A stretch of 64,000 nucleotides of DNA from Bacillota bacterium (GCA_023398815.1 JAEWRW010000020.1:124001-188000); one strand, 5' to 3'. Positions 24,863 through 33,776 are shown, counted from the first letter of the stretch. Notes: generated by a model not told the origin, from the letters alone. Program-made: numbers and translations.

Positions 24863-25750
24863 ATGGTCAACCAGCCTTTTCAGGCCCGGCGCATTGCCCC
24901 AGGCACGTGGATTGTCACCGGCGAGGGGTGCGACTGCTACCTGTTGGAGGGCGACCGCGAGGCCCTGATGATCGACGCGGGTATGTCCACCGCTGACATC
25001 CGCGCCTTCGCCCAGGGGCTGACCGACCGGCCCCTGCGGCGGGTTGTCAATACCCACAGCCACTTTGACCACACCGGTGGCAATGGCTTCTTCGACGAGG
25101 TGCTGGCCACGCCGCGGGCCGCCCGCAGCCTCAAGAACACCATGGGAGCGCCGGCAGCTTGGTACCCGCTCGACTACCGCGTGACGCCCATTGCCGACGG
25201 CGATGTGCTGGACTTGGGCGGGCGGCGTCTGCGGGTGCTGGAGCTCGACTGCCACAGCCCCGGTGACGTGGCCCTGCTGGATCCCGACCGGCGGCTGCTG
25301 TTCACCGGCGACGAGGTGGAGAGCGGCCAGGTGCTGCTGCTCCCTGGCTATGCCGAGGAACCGGGCCAGACCCACGCCAAGCCTGCCGCCACGGTGGAGA
25401 CCTGCCTCAGGACCATGGAACGGCTGGCTGCCCTGCGGGGGGAGTATGACGCCCTCTGCCCGGCCCACAACGGCAGCCCCCTGGATCCCGTTTATGTGGA
25501 TTGGTTCATTGCCCTGTGCCGCGCGGTGTCGGAGGGGCAGGTAGGCGACCCCGACTGTTCGTCGCCCAGCTACAACAGCGGCGCGACGCACTTTCCCTAC
25601 CCACACGCGGGCTACCGCCGTGCCGCCCACAAGGGCGCGTCGCTTGTCTATTGCAGCGCCCTGTTGTGGGACGCCGACCTGGCAAACGCCGGCAGCCTGC
25701 CCCCGGCCACGCCGCTACACCTCATCTCGTCCTATTTCGCCCGGCAGTGA
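24863..25750 (+). CDS. MBL-fold metallo-hydrolase
   Basis: A 295-aa metallo-beta-lactamase fold enzyme. The dinuclear metal motif is NTHSHFDHTGG (His65, His67, Asp69, His70), followed by the later His in CHSPGDV, the bridging Asp in FTGDEVESG, and the terminal His in CPAHNGSP. It has no signal peptide, so it is cytoplasmic. Family reactions include lactone, thioester or phosphoester hydrolysis; in this operon a sugar-lactone or phosphosugar side product is possible but unsupported. It is the last gene of the LacI-controlled transcript, ending 15 bases before the terminator hairpin. Confidence 0.8.
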   Translation: MVNQPFQARRIAPGTWIVTGEGCDCYLLEGDREALMIDAGMSTADIRAFAQGLTDRPLRRVVNTHSHFDHTGGNGFFDEVLATPRAARSLKNTMGAPAAWYPLDYRVTPIADGDVLDLGGRRLRVLELDCHSPGDVALLDPDRRLLFTGDEVESGQVLLLPGYAEEPGQTHAKPAATVETCLRTMERLAALRGEYDALCPAHNGSPLDPVYVDWFIALCRAVSEGQVGDPDCSSPSYNSGATHFPYPHAGYRRAAHKGASLVYCSALLWDADLANAGSLPPATPLHLISSYFARQ

Positions 25751-25765
25751 CGCCGGAGTGAAAGA

Positions 25766-25797
25766 ATCGCCCCGCCGTCTACGGACGGCGGGGCGAT
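25766..25797 (+). terminator. Terminator of the LacI-controlled operon
   Basis: A perfect 14-base stem (ATCGCCCCGCCGTC / GACGGCGGGGCGAT) closes a TACG tetraloop, a stable UNCG-like RNA loop. The following GTGTTTGG is only modestly T-rich, but the stem is very strong. Confidence 0.75.
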
Positions 25798-25885
25798 GTG
25801 TTTGGTGAGGCTCACCGTGCCCACATAGGTACACGGAAGTGCCTAGACCATCGGTACCTATCCCCCTGGAGGGCGTGGCTCCGTC

Positions 25886-25914
25886 TTGCCAGCCGTTCCC
25901 AATGCGTCTACAAT
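25886..25914 (+). promoter_or_regulatory. Promoter of the GGDEF-xylB-GH32 operon
   Basis: TTGCCA (25886-25891), a 17-base spacer and TACAAT (25909-25914). The predicted start is near 25921, with a leader of about 22 bases to ATG 25943 and AGAGGTG as ribosome site. Confidence 0.7.
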
Positions 25915-25942
25915 ATGGAAAGACTGAGGAAGAGGTGCTGCC

Positions 25943-27115
25943 ATGCAAATGTTTTCGCTCCTGCAGATTGATGCATTTGCATTGGCCATTCTGGCACTCA
26001 TCTACCTCAACATCCGGCGCAGCGGCGGCCGGTATCTGATGGAGCAGAAGTTCTACCTGGCGCTCATCGCGGCGGACGCCCTGGTGCTGCTGCTGGACAT
26101 GGCCATGTGGCTGGTGGATGGCAGGGCAGGCCCCGTCTACCGCGTTTTGAACCTGGCGGTGACAGCCGCCTACTACACCATGAACCCGCTGATCTGCATG
26201 CTTTGGTTGCTCTATGTGTATTATGAGATTTATAAGAGCACGCAGCATCTTAGGCGGATGCTGCCTTTGCTCCTTGCTCCGGCATGCGCCAATGCCATCC
26301 TGTCCGTCTTTAGCATTCACACCGGGCAGATGTTTCTGGTGGATGCGGGTAACCGCTATTCCCGCGGGCCACTGTTTGTTGTCATGGCACTCATCTGTCT
26401 GGTATATCTGTTGTATTCCCTGGCACTCATCGTGCTGCGCCGCCGGCGACTTGCGTCACAGCACTTCATTCCCATGCTGTTCTTCGCGGTGCTGCCGTTG
26501 GTGGGCGGGGTGGTGCAGAGCCTGTTGTATGGCATCTCGCTCATTTGGAGCTGCGCCACCTTTTCGGCCCTTGTCATCTTCATCAACATCCAGAACAATC
26601 TGCTCTACACCGATCCCCTGACGGGCCTATCCAACCGGCGGCAGGTGGACAACTATCTGCGTCACCGGAGTCAGTATGCCGGGGGCAAGCGCTTGGCGGG
26701 CATGATGATTGATCTCAACGCCTTCAAAACAATCAACGATCGTTATGGGCACGACGTGGGCGACCAGGCCCTGCGGGACACCGCCGATATTCTGCGCCAC
26801 ACCTTCCATGGGGATGATTTTGTCTCGCGCTATGGCGGGGATGAGTTTCTGGTGCTGCTGTCTGTGCCCAATGGGGAGACGCTGGAGTCCATCGTTCGCC
26901 GCCTGCACGACAATGTGGAACAGTTCAATGCCAGCCGCACTGCCCCCTATGCCATCAGTCTGAGCGTGGGGTACGACTGCTGCACGGGGGATGAGGAAGG
27001 GGATCTGGCTGGTTTTGTCAAACACATCGATGAACTGATGTACCGGGAGAAATTGAAATACAACGAAGGACGACTGGATCCCGTGCGGGATGCCGGGCCG
27101 TCGTCCTCGTTCTGA
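25943..27115 (+). CDS. Membrane-bound diguanylate cyclase (GGDEF)
   Basis: A 390-aa protein: seven or so N-terminal membrane segments (about 5-215, a 7TM-like sensor without recognised ligand domain), then a GGDEF domain (about 220-375). DPLTGLSNRR opens the domain and RYGGDEF gives an intact active site for making c-di-GMP. The inhibitory RxxD site five residues upstream is lost (HGDD), so product inhibition is probably absent. No EAL domain. It is the first gene of an operon, 13 bases before xylulokinase, an unusual pairing. Confidence 0.85.
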   Translation: MQMFSLLQIDAFALAILALIYLNIRRSGGRYLMEQKFYLALIAADALVLLLDMAMWLVDGRAGPVYRVLNLAVTAAYYTMNPLICMLWLLYVYYEIYKSTQHLRRMLPLLLAPACANAILSVFSIHTGQMFLVDAGNRYSRGPLFVVMALICLVYLLYSLALIVLRRRRLASQHFIPMLFFAVLPLVGGVVQSLLYGISLIWSCATFSALVIFINIQNNLLYTDPLTGLSNRRQVDNYLRHRSQYAGGKRLAGMMIDLNAFKTINDRYGHDVGDQALRDTADILRHTFHGDDFVSRYGGDEFLVLLSVPNGETLESIVRRLHDNVEQFNASRTAPYAISLSVGYDCCTGDEEGDLAGFVKHIDELMYREKLKYNEGRLDPVRDAGPSSSF

Positions 27116-27128
27116 CAGGAGGATGGAC

Positions 27129-28640
27129 ATGCCGTTGTTGATGGGCATAGATTTGGGGACTTCCAGCGTGAAGGTCATTGTGATGGACGAGGATGGGGCG
27201 ATTCGCACCATCGCCCGGAGGGATTACCCGGTGGACGTACCGGCCGACGGCCACGCCCAGCAGGAGCCGCTGGCCTGGTGGAACGCCACCGCCGACGCCA
27301 TTGCCGAGGCCGTGGCGGCCCCAGGCGTGGACGCGGCGGCCATTGCTGGGGTGGGGCTGTCGGGCCAGATGCACGGCTGTGTGCTGGCCGACGAGCAGGG
27401 TGAAGCACTCGGCCCCGCCATCATCCACAGCGACCAGCGCTCTTGGCCGCAGGTGCGCGCCCTCTATGAGCGCGTCGGGGCGGAGACGATCCACCGTGCC
27501 ACCTGGAACGCGCTGTATCCTGGCTTTCAGCTAGCCTCCCTGGCCTGGGTGTTGGAGCATACTCCCGCGCTGTATGAGCAGGCCCGTTGGGTGCTGGCAC
27601 CCAAGGATTATGTGCGCATGAAGCTGACGGGCGCAGCGGCAGCCGATCACTCCGACGCCTGCGCCACAGGGGCCTACGACATGAACAGCCGCCAGTGGGC
27701 GGGGGAGATTTTGACCAAAGCTGGGCTGGACCCTGCCAAGATGCCGCCCATCGGCGAGTCGGCCGACGTGGGCGGCGGGGTGAGCGCGGTGGCGGCACGG
27801 CGGACGGGGTTGCGCCCTGGCACGCCGGTGGTGCTGGGCGGCGGCGATCAACCCATGCAAGCGCTGGGCAACGGTGTCATTGGCCCGGGGACACTGACGT
27901 CCACCATCGGCACCGCCGGGCAGGTGTTCCTGCCCCTGGCGCAGAGCCGCCCCGCCGGCGACCTGCGCACCCACACCTTCTGTGGGCTGGAGCGAGGCAT
28001 GACCTATGCCATGGGGGCCATCCTCAGCGCCGGGGTGTGTCTGAAGTGGCTCAACGGCCGCGTGCTGGGGTACAGCAGCTTTGAGGAGCTGGACAGGGAG
28101 GCCGCCGCGGTGCCCGTTGGCTGCCACGATCTGCTGTTCCTGCCCTATTTGAGCGGTGACCGGGTGCCCTTCGGGGCCTACCGGCTGAAGGCGTCGTTCG
28201 TGGGGCTGACGCTGCAGCACGACCGGGCCGCCATGGCCCGCGCCGTGCTGGAGGGTGTCGTTCTTGCCATGCGTGCCAAGCTTGACACCCTGCTGACCGT
28301 GGAGCCGGTGGGGCGGGTCATCGCCTCCGGCGGTGGGGCGGGCAGTGCCCTGTGGCGGCAGATTCAGGCCGATGTCTACGGGCGGGAGCTCTACCGCACG
28401 GCAATGAGCGAGCAGGCCGGGGTGGGCGCGGCCATGACCGCCGGCGTGGGCGTTGGAGCCTACGGTTCCTACCAGCAGGCCTGCGACGCTGTGGTGCGGC
28501 TGGACGACCGGCCGGTGGAGCCCAACCCGGCGGTGGCGGCACAGTATCAGGAGCAGTTCCTGCGCTTTCGAGAGGCGGTGCGCCGCAGTGCCATTGGTGA
28601 CGATGGCAAGGCGGTGGACGTGCCGCGAGAGGTACTGTGA
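27129..28640 (+). CDS. xylB: Xylulokinase (FGGY family)
   Basis: A 503-aa carbohydrate kinase with two FGGY domains. It has MGIDLGTSSVKVIVMDEDG, the xylulokinase GQMHG substrate loop, HSDQR, APKDYVRMKLTG, and the C-terminal ATP region with GGGDQPMQALGNG, STIGTAGQVF, LSGDRVPF and ASGGGAGSALW. The length matches XylB (about 490-510). It phosphorylates D-xylulose to xylulose-5-phosphate for the pentose phosphate pathway. Start ATG 27129 is six bases after AGGAGG; ATG 27123 abuts that site and is less likely. The stop overlaps the next gene by one base. No xylose isomerase is encoded nearby. Confidence 0.85.
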   Translation: MPLLMGIDLGTSSVKVIVMDEDGAIRTIARRDYPVDVPADGHAQQEPLAWWNATADAIAEAVAAPGVDAAAIAGVGLSGQMHGCVLADEQGEALGPAIIHSDQRSWPQVRALYERVGAETIHRATWNALYPGFQLASLAWVLEHTPALYEQARWVLAPKDYVRMKLTGAAAADHSDACATGAYDMNSRQWAGEILTKAGLDPAKMPPIGESADVGGGVSAVAARRTGLRPGTPVVLGGGDQPMQALGNGVIGPGTLTSTIGTAGQVFLPLAQSRPAGDLRTHTFCGLERGMTYAMGAILSAGVCLKWLNGRVLGYSSFEELDREAAAVPVGCHDLLFLPYLSGDRVPFGAYRLKASFVGLTLQHDRAAMARAVLEGVVLAMRAKLDTLLTVEPVGRVIASGGGAGSALWRQIQADVYGRELYRTAMSEQAGVGAAMTAGVGVGAYGSYQQACDAVVRLDDRPVEPNPAVAAQYQEQFLRFREAVRRSAIGDDGKAVDVPREVL

Positions 28641-30514
28641 TGGAACCACAGGCGCCGGGCAGCGGGCGGAACGAACTGTCTCGGTGCACCCCACTGGCGG
28701 CCATGCAGCCGGGCGAGGGATACAGCTTGCGGTTGCGGCTCTCCATGGATGCATGCTGCGGGGAGCTACTCCGCTGCGGGCAGCCGGAACACCCGGTGTT
28801 CACCCTGGAGCGCCGGGAGGAGGAAGACCTTCCGCGTCTGCTGTTCACCTTCTGGACCGATGGACAACCGGAGCCTTTTGTGTTGACTGCGCCATGGCCG
28901 ACGGGGCAGCGCATCGCTGAGGTGGCCATTTGGCTCACCGACGTACGCGCCTGCCTGCTGGTGGATGGCGTGCTGACCGACGAGGAATGGCCGCTTGGCT
29001 CCGTAGCGTGGTCTACGGAGGCTTGGCTGGAGAGTGCGCCGGGCATCGCCGTGGAGGTCACAGCCCTCGCAGCGGCAGAATGCGCCGCGCTGCCGGTACC
29101 CGATAGCCTGCCCGAGGCAGGCGGTGCACTGCAGTACTGGCGGCCCGCCGGCCACAACACCGGCGTGGGCGACTGCATGCCCTTCTGGCATGATGGGGTG
29201 TTCCATCTCTTCTACCTCTTTGACCGCCGCCAGCACCGCAGCAAGCATGGTTTCGGCGCGCACCAGTGGGCCCATGCCTCCACGAGGGATCTTGTGCACT
29301 GGAAGCACCACGAGCGGGCCATTCCCATTACCGCCCAGTGGGAGGGATCGATCTGTACCGGGTCGGTGTTCTTCCACGATGGGGTATACTACGGTTTCTA
29401 TTCCGCCCGTATGACCGACCGGAGCCCCGCCCCGCTGACGGCAGTGACCAGCACTGACGGCATACACTTTGAAAAGCAACCGCCGTTGTGCCGCTTGACC
29501 GCGCCATACGACGGCCCCTCTGCCCGCGACCCGGTGGTGTTTCAGGACGACGAAGGGCTCTTCCACATGCTGGTGACGACCTCCCTGGTCGATGCCCCGC
29601 TGGCTGGGCGGGGTGGCTGCCTGGCACACCTAATGTCGCCGGACCTGCAGCGGTGGGAGCGGCAGGCCCCCTTTCTGGTGCCCGGCTACACCGACCAACC
29701 CGAGTGTGCCGATTACTTCCATTGGCGCGGCTGGTACTATCTGGTGTTCAGCAACAATGGCATCGCCCGGTACCGGTTGTCGCGCCTGCCCTTTGGGCCT
29801 TGGCAGCAACCGGCCAACGATTTGCTCAACTGCCCTAACATCGGCGTGCCCAAGACAGCGACTTTTGTCGGTGACCGGCGGTTGAGCGTTGGGTTCCTGC
29901 GTGAGGGTAACGGCTATGGCGGCATCGCCGTGTTTCGTGAGCTTGTTCAGCGATCCGATGGTACGCTGGGAACAGCCTTCGTGCCGGAGATGACCCCGGC
30001 AGGTCGGCTGGTTCCCACAGCATTAAAGTCGTTGACCGACGGCGTGGCCCAAAATGGTGACTGGGTTATACTCGATGGGACTCAGGGCTTCGCGGCGGCG
30101 GCACTGACGGCCCTGCCCCGGCGCAAGCGCGTCACCCTGCTGGCCCGGTGTGAGGAAGGAACCGGTGCCTTTGGCCTCTGCCTGAAGAGCGACGAGCGCT
30201 ACGGCTGCGGCACCGAGCTGCGGCTGGAGCCGGCCCTGTGCCGGGTCGGGTTTCGCCCCTGGAATGGCGAGTCTCTGCCAACCGACCATCACCAGCTGTT
30301 GGAAGCGGTGGAGGGACTGGATGGCGAAATTGTCCTCGACGTGCTGGTGGATGACGGGTGGATTGACGTCTGCATTGGCGGGCAGCGTACCCTCATCGTG
30401 CAGGACACTCAGGCGGACACATCAACTATCTGTCTGTTTGCCCATGGATCCCGCGTCTCCTTCCGGGCCATCCGGGTGCAGGCGTTGGGGCCGGTGGGGG
30501 AGCCGGGCGATTGA
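28640..30514 (+). CDS. GH32-like five-bladed beta-propeller glycosidase
   Basis: A 624-aa protein; residues about 165-460 form a GH32/clan-J-like five-bladed propeller. The three acidic motifs are recognisable: GDCMPFWHDGVFHLFY (the NDPN position, Asp about 178), SARDPV (Asp about 297) and QPECADYFHW (the EC motif, Glu about 355). WAHASTRDLVHWKHH and WEGSICTGSVF also fit. The classical NDPNG is altered, so the substrate may not be fructoside. The C-terminal part is a beta-sandwich. No signal peptide. ATG 28640 has GAGAGG upstream and overlaps the xylB stop by one base; GTG 28637 is an alternative. Confidence 0.75.
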   Translation: MEPQAPGSGRNELSRCTPLAAMQPGEGYSLRLRLSMDACCGELLRCGQPEHPVFTLERREEEDLPRLLFTFWTDGQPEPFVLTAPWPTGQRIAEVAIWLTDVRACLLVDGVLTDEEWPLGSVAWSTEAWLESAPGIAVEVTALAAAECAALPVPDSLPEAGGALQYWRPAGHNTGVGDCMPFWHDGVFHLFYLFDRRQHRSKHGFGAHQWAHASTRDLVHWKHHERAIPITAQWEGSICTGSVFFHDGVYYGFYSARMTDRSPAPLTAVTSTDGIHFEKQPPLCRLTAPYDGPSARDPVVFQDDEGLFHMLVTTSLVDAPLAGRGGCLAHLMSPDLQRWERQAPFLVPGYTDQPECADYFHWRGWYYLVFSNNGIARYRLSRLPFGPWQQPANDLLNCPNIGVPKTATFVGDRRLSVGFLREGNGYGGIAVFRELVQRSDGTLGTAFVPEMTPAGRLVPTALKSLTDGVAQNGDWVILDGTQGFAAAALTALPRRKRVTLLARCEEGTGAFGLCLKSDERYGCGTELRLEPALCRVGFRPWNGESLPTDHHQLLEAVEGLDGEIVLDVLVDDGWIDVCIGGQRTLIVQDTQADTSTICLFAHGSRVSFRAIRVQALGPVGEPGD

Positions 30515-30540
30515 CGAGCGTGTTTCTTGCCGACGAAGTA

Positions 30541-30580
30541 AAAACGGCGCACATCCCTTAGGGGTGTGCGCCGTTTGTTT
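30541..30580 (+). terminator. Terminator after the GH32-like gene (bidirectional)
   Basis: AAACGGCGCACATCCC pairs with GGGGTGTGCGCCGTTT (one mismatch) around a TTA loop and is followed by GTTTGTTTGC. It lies between convergent genes and can serve both. Confidence 0.8.
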
Positions 30581-30600
30581 GCTCTGTCAGTGTGGGGCCT

Positions 30601-31506
30601 TCAATCCAACGCGCCTGCCCAGCGCAGCACGCGCAGTGCCCGCAGGGTGTTCCAGGGGCTGGCGGTACCCTCCTGCGTCTCCATGCGGAAGGGGATGAGG
30701 TCCTCAATGGGTTTGGCCCATGGCCAGCGGCCATCGGGCAGTTGCTGGGCACGCACGGCCTCCACCGCTTCCCGCACCCGGTCGTCGGGGGTGCGGCCGG
30801 CTCGGCGCAGGTAGTCCAGCCCACGCAGCAGGTCGTAGTGCCAGAAGGTTGGGAAACGGAACCGTGACCAGTCCTGCTCAATGAGTGTACCGTTGGAACG
30901 CCGCCGGCAGAGATGGCGCTCCAGCAAGTATTCCTCCGCACGCTCCCGTGCTGCATGGGTGCGAGCGCCGCCAAACGCCAGCTCGGTTTCCAGCAGCCCC
31001 TCCAACACGCAGATCGTCGTGTGAAAGGAGGAACGCTGGCTCTCCGGCGCGCGGCAGTTCCAGCCGCCGTCGGGCAGCTGCTCGCTCAGCAGGCGGCTCA
31101 GCAACGCGTCGTTTCGCACGCCGAAGTAGGCCCCCGTCGCCAGGATGACGCCGTTGATGCAAGGTTCGGTTTCGCCATCGAAGAAGGGTTCACCTTCCAC
31201 TTCCTCCCACCGCAGGCGCTCAACGCGGGCAACTGCCTGCCGAACCCGTTCGTCCCGCGGGTCCACGCCCATCTCCCGCAGCAGCGCCAGGCTGTAGATA
31301 GTCACCATCATCGTGAAGTCGTCGCCCTGCCAGGTGCCCTCGGGTGTCTGCTGGGCCAGCAGGGCGGCGGCCCAACCGGCCTGCGGCACCTTGGCCCGTT
31401 CGGCGGCCACGGTGGCGGGGTTGGTGTCAGTCAGGTCCCGCAGGGTCTGCCAGCGGATGGCCGGGTCTGTGTCCAACAACCAGGTGATCGCTGCGTTGCT
31501 GTTCAT
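30601..31506 (-). CDS. Alpha/alpha-toroid (squalene cyclase/prenyltransferase-like) protein
   Basis: A 301-aa soluble protein built of paired helices with recurring QTPEGTW, LPDGGWN and LPDGRWPW elements, the QW-like motifs of terpenoid cyclase/prenyltransferase toroids. The DxDD acid of squalene-hopene cyclases is not seen, so catalysis is doubtful, and it is shorter than real cyclases. Such proteins in Firmicutes are usually uncharacterised. Start ATG 31506 is nine bases after GGAGG; ATG 31515 abuts that site. Monocistronic, with its own promoter. Confidence 0.75.
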   Translation of the reverse strand: MNSNAAITWLLDTDPAIRWQTLRDLTDTNPATVAAERAKVPQAGWAAALLAQQTPEGTWQGDDFTMMVTIYSLALLREMGVDPRDERVRQAVARVERLRWEEVEGEPFFDGETEPCINGVILATGAYFGVRNDALLSRLLSEQLPDGGWNCRAPESQRSSFHTTICVLEGLLETELAFGGARTHAARERAEEYLLERHLCRRRSNGTLIEQDWSRFRFPTFWHYDLLRGLDYLRRAGRTPDDRVREAVEAVRAQQLPDGRWPWAKPIEDLIPFRMETQEGTASPWNTLRALRVLRWAGALD

Positions 31507-31560
31507 GGGTGTCATCCTCCGTTTTCGGCACGCAAGTCACAGTTCGTTTGCCCGCTCTAT

Positions 31561-31582
31561 GGCTCTGTGCTCTGTTAGAGCC
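31561..31582. promoter_or_regulatory. Dyad in the leader of the toroid-protein gene
   Basis: On the minus strand GGCTCTAACAGAGCACAGAGCC contains GCTCT-AAC-AGAGC, a perfect 5-base dyad, plus a second AGAGC and an outer GGCTCT/AGAGCC pair. It starts one base downstream of the -10 element, so it is a candidate operator or leader hairpin. Confidence 0.45.
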
Positions 31583-31610
31583 ACTATACCCGACCGATTG
31601 CCGTTGTCAA
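31583..31610 (-). promoter_or_regulatory. Promoter of the toroid-protein gene
   Basis: On the minus strand, TTGACA (31605-31610), a 16-base spacer and TATAGT (31583-31588). Confidence 0.75.
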
Positions 31611-31780
31611 GCACATTGCATGCATTGGGCTGCCTTCCTTGGCCCTGCTCTGGCAGAGCGTCGTATGCCGAAATCCCGGTTTTGGGCTTCAATCGGTGGT
31701 TCTGACGCCGTTTTCCGTCTCAATCTCCGCTTTTCGTTGGTTTTGCCCGCGGTGACGCCGTTTGGCATTGGTACCGTCCG

Positions 31781-31808
31781 TTGCCGATTCAGGGGTTCCA
31801 GATATAAT
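31781..31808 (+). promoter_or_regulatory. Promoter of kimA
   Basis: TTGCCG (31781-31786), a 16-base spacer and TATAAT (31803-31808), about 45 bases before the ATG at 31862. The region between the two divergent promoters (31611-31780) holds no recognisable gene and I could not see a ydaO-type c-di-AMP riboswitch in it. Confidence 0.7.
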
Positions 31809-31861
31809 GAAACCTTGCTAATTTGGTTGTCGCGCCTGAAAACAGGCAAAAGGAAAGGGAC

Positions 31862-33763
31862 ATGGGAGAGAAAATCAAACAACTGCTAATTGGTCGCCCC
31901 CTGCGCAACGAAGCGTTGGCCGGGGAGAAGTTCGGTGCGCTCTGGGGCTTGCCCATCTTGTCCAGCGATGCGATTTCCTCGGTGGCGTACGCGGGTGAAC
32001 AGATTCTGTTGGTGCTGCTGCCGGTGTTCTATGGCGTGGCATACCATCAAATGGTTTGGGTGCTCGGGGCCATCATCGGCCTGCTGGCGATTCTGGTGTT
32101 GAGCTATCGACAAACCATCGACGCTTATCCCAACGGCGGCGGCGCATACATCGTTGCCAAGGAGAACCTGGGCACGGTGCCGGGCATTACCGCTGGGGCG
32201 GCGCTAGCGGTGGACTATGTGCTGACCGTGGCAGTCAGCGTGTCGTCGGGCGTGGAGCAAATCGCCACGGCCTTTCCCCAGCTGGAGCACTATGTCACAC
32301 CGGTTTGTGTGGCCATCATGCTGCTGCTGATGCTGGGGAACTTGCGCGGTATCCGGGAGTCGTCGCGCATTTTTGGCTTGCCCACCTATCTCTTTTTGGC
32401 CGGCATGCTGGTGATGTTTCTCGTCGGCGGGTGGAAGCTTGCCCACGGCACCGCGCCGATCAACCCCATTCCCCAGCCCGATGGGGCGGCGGTGTCAGCC
32501 CTGAACGCCATGACCGGCCCCATGATGCTGGTGCTGCTGCTCAAAGCTTTCTCCAATGGCTGTGCGGCGCTCACCGGAGTGGAGGCCGTCAGCAACGCGG
32601 TACCGATCTTCCGCGAGCCCAGCCAGCACAATGCCAAGAAGGTTCTGGTGCTGTTGGCGCTGTGCGTGTTTGGCACGCTGGCGGGGACCACGGTGCTGGC
32701 CACCAGTTATCACGTCGTTGTGGGTGGCGAGAATCCCCAGGCGGTGATCGTGCAGCTGGCGCGCATCACCTTTGGCGGCGGCAGTGTTTTGTACTTCTAC
32801 GTTGTGGCCATGACCTTCACACTGCTGGTGTTGGCTGCCAACACGGCGTTTTCCGGCCTCCCGTTGTTGCTCAGTCTCATCTCGGCAAACGGCTACGCGC
32901 CGCGGCAGCTGAGCCACCGGGGGGACCGGCTGAGCTATTCCAACGGCATCATGCTGCTGACGGCGGCAGCCATTCTGCTGGTCGTGGTATTTGATTCCCA
33001 GGTGGAGTCGCTCATCGGCCTTTATGCCATTGGGGTGTTCATCTCGTTTACCTTGTCGCAGTTCGGCATGCTGCGGCACTGGAAGCGCCTGCGTGGCCCC
33101 CATTGGCACTGGAAGGCGGCCGTCAATGGGTTTGGCGCACTGCTTACGGCAGTGGTCGTACTCATCATTGCGGTGTTCAAGTTTGCCGATGGCGCCTGGA
33201 TTGTGGTGGTGCTCATTCCCCTGCTGGTATGGCTGATGCTGCGCACCAAACGCCATTACCTGGCGGTGGCCAGTCAACTGCGCATCGACGACATCCCTGC
33301 GGCGGGCAAGACTCTCCTGAAGAATCCTTACCGCACCCGCATCATCGTGCCGATGGCCAGCGTCAACCGTGCCAGCGTTCGTGCGCTGCGCTATGCCTGC
33401 ACCATCAGCACGAACGTCACCGCTTTCAGCGTGGCGCTGGACGAGGCGGAAGCCGAACACCTGCAGGAGCGCTGGAACCTGGTGCACACCGACATCCCCT
33501 ATGTTGTGCGGGTGTCGCCCACGCGACGGGTCACCCGTACCCTGCTGGAATACATTGAGTCCGCTGAGTACGAGCGCCGGCCCGGTGACGTCATTACCAT
33601 CGTCCTGCCCCAGTTCATGGTGCACCGCTGGTGGCATCGGCTCTTGCACAACCACACCCGCACCACGGTGGAGCGACGCCTGCTGCACCACAAGCACATC
33701 GTTGTCGCCGTCATGCCCTTCCAGCTCAAGGACGACGACGCAGGCATTACTCTGCATGAGTGA
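31862..33763 (+). CDS. kimA: KimA-type potassium:proton symporter (APC superfamily)
   Basis: A 633-aa membrane protein with about 12 transmembrane segments and a C-terminal cytoplasmic domain of about 150 aa. It follows B. subtilis KimA closely: an LIGRPLRNEALAGEK opening, LSSDAISSVAYAGEQILL, LSYRQTIDAYPNGGGAYIV, KAFSNGCAALTGVEAVSNA, LAANTAFSGLPLL, and a C-terminal tail with LPQFMVHRWWHRLLHN. KimA imports K+ with protons and is inhibited by c-di-AMP at the protein level. ATG 31862 follows AAAGGGAC; the open frame extends a little further upstream without a ribosome site. The adjacent kinase pair has its own promoter. Confidence 0.85.
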   Translation: MGEKIKQLLIGRPLRNEALAGEKFGALWGLPILSSDAISSVAYAGEQILLVLLPVFYGVAYHQMVWVLGAIIGLLAILVLSYRQTIDAYPNGGGAYIVAKENLGTVPGITAGAALAVDYVLTVAVSVSSGVEQIATAFPQLEHYVTPVCVAIMLLLMLGNLRGIRESSRIFGLPTYLFLAGMLVMFLVGGWKLAHGTAPINPIPQPDGAAVSALNAMTGPMMLVLLLKAFSNGCAALTGVEAVSNAVPIFREPSQHNAKKVLVLLALCVFGTLAGTTVLATSYHVVVGGENPQAVIVQLARITFGGGSVLYFYVVAMTFTLLVLAANTAFSGLPLLLSLISANGYAPRQLSHRGDRLSYSNGIMLLTAAAILLVVVFDSQVESLIGLYAIGVFISFTLSQFGMLRHWKRLRGPHWHWKAAVNGFGALLTAVVVLIIAVFKFADGAWIVVVLIPLLVWLMLRTKRHYLAVASQLRIDDIPAAGKTLLKNPYRTRIIVPMASVNRASVRALRYACTISTNVTAFSVALDEAEAEHLQERWNLVHTDIPYVVRVSPTRRVTRTLLEYIESAEYERRPGDVITIVLPQFMVHRWWHRLLHNHTRTTVERRLLHHKHIVVAVMPFQLKDDDAGITLHE

Positions 33764-33776
33764 TCGCGCCGACCGA

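Noticed and set aside
31611..31861. c-di-AMP (ydaO-type) riboswitch upstream of kimA
   Set aside because: Expected because kimA is often so controlled, but I could not find the conserved riboswitch blocks in this gap; only a promoter is visible. A covariance-model search would decide.
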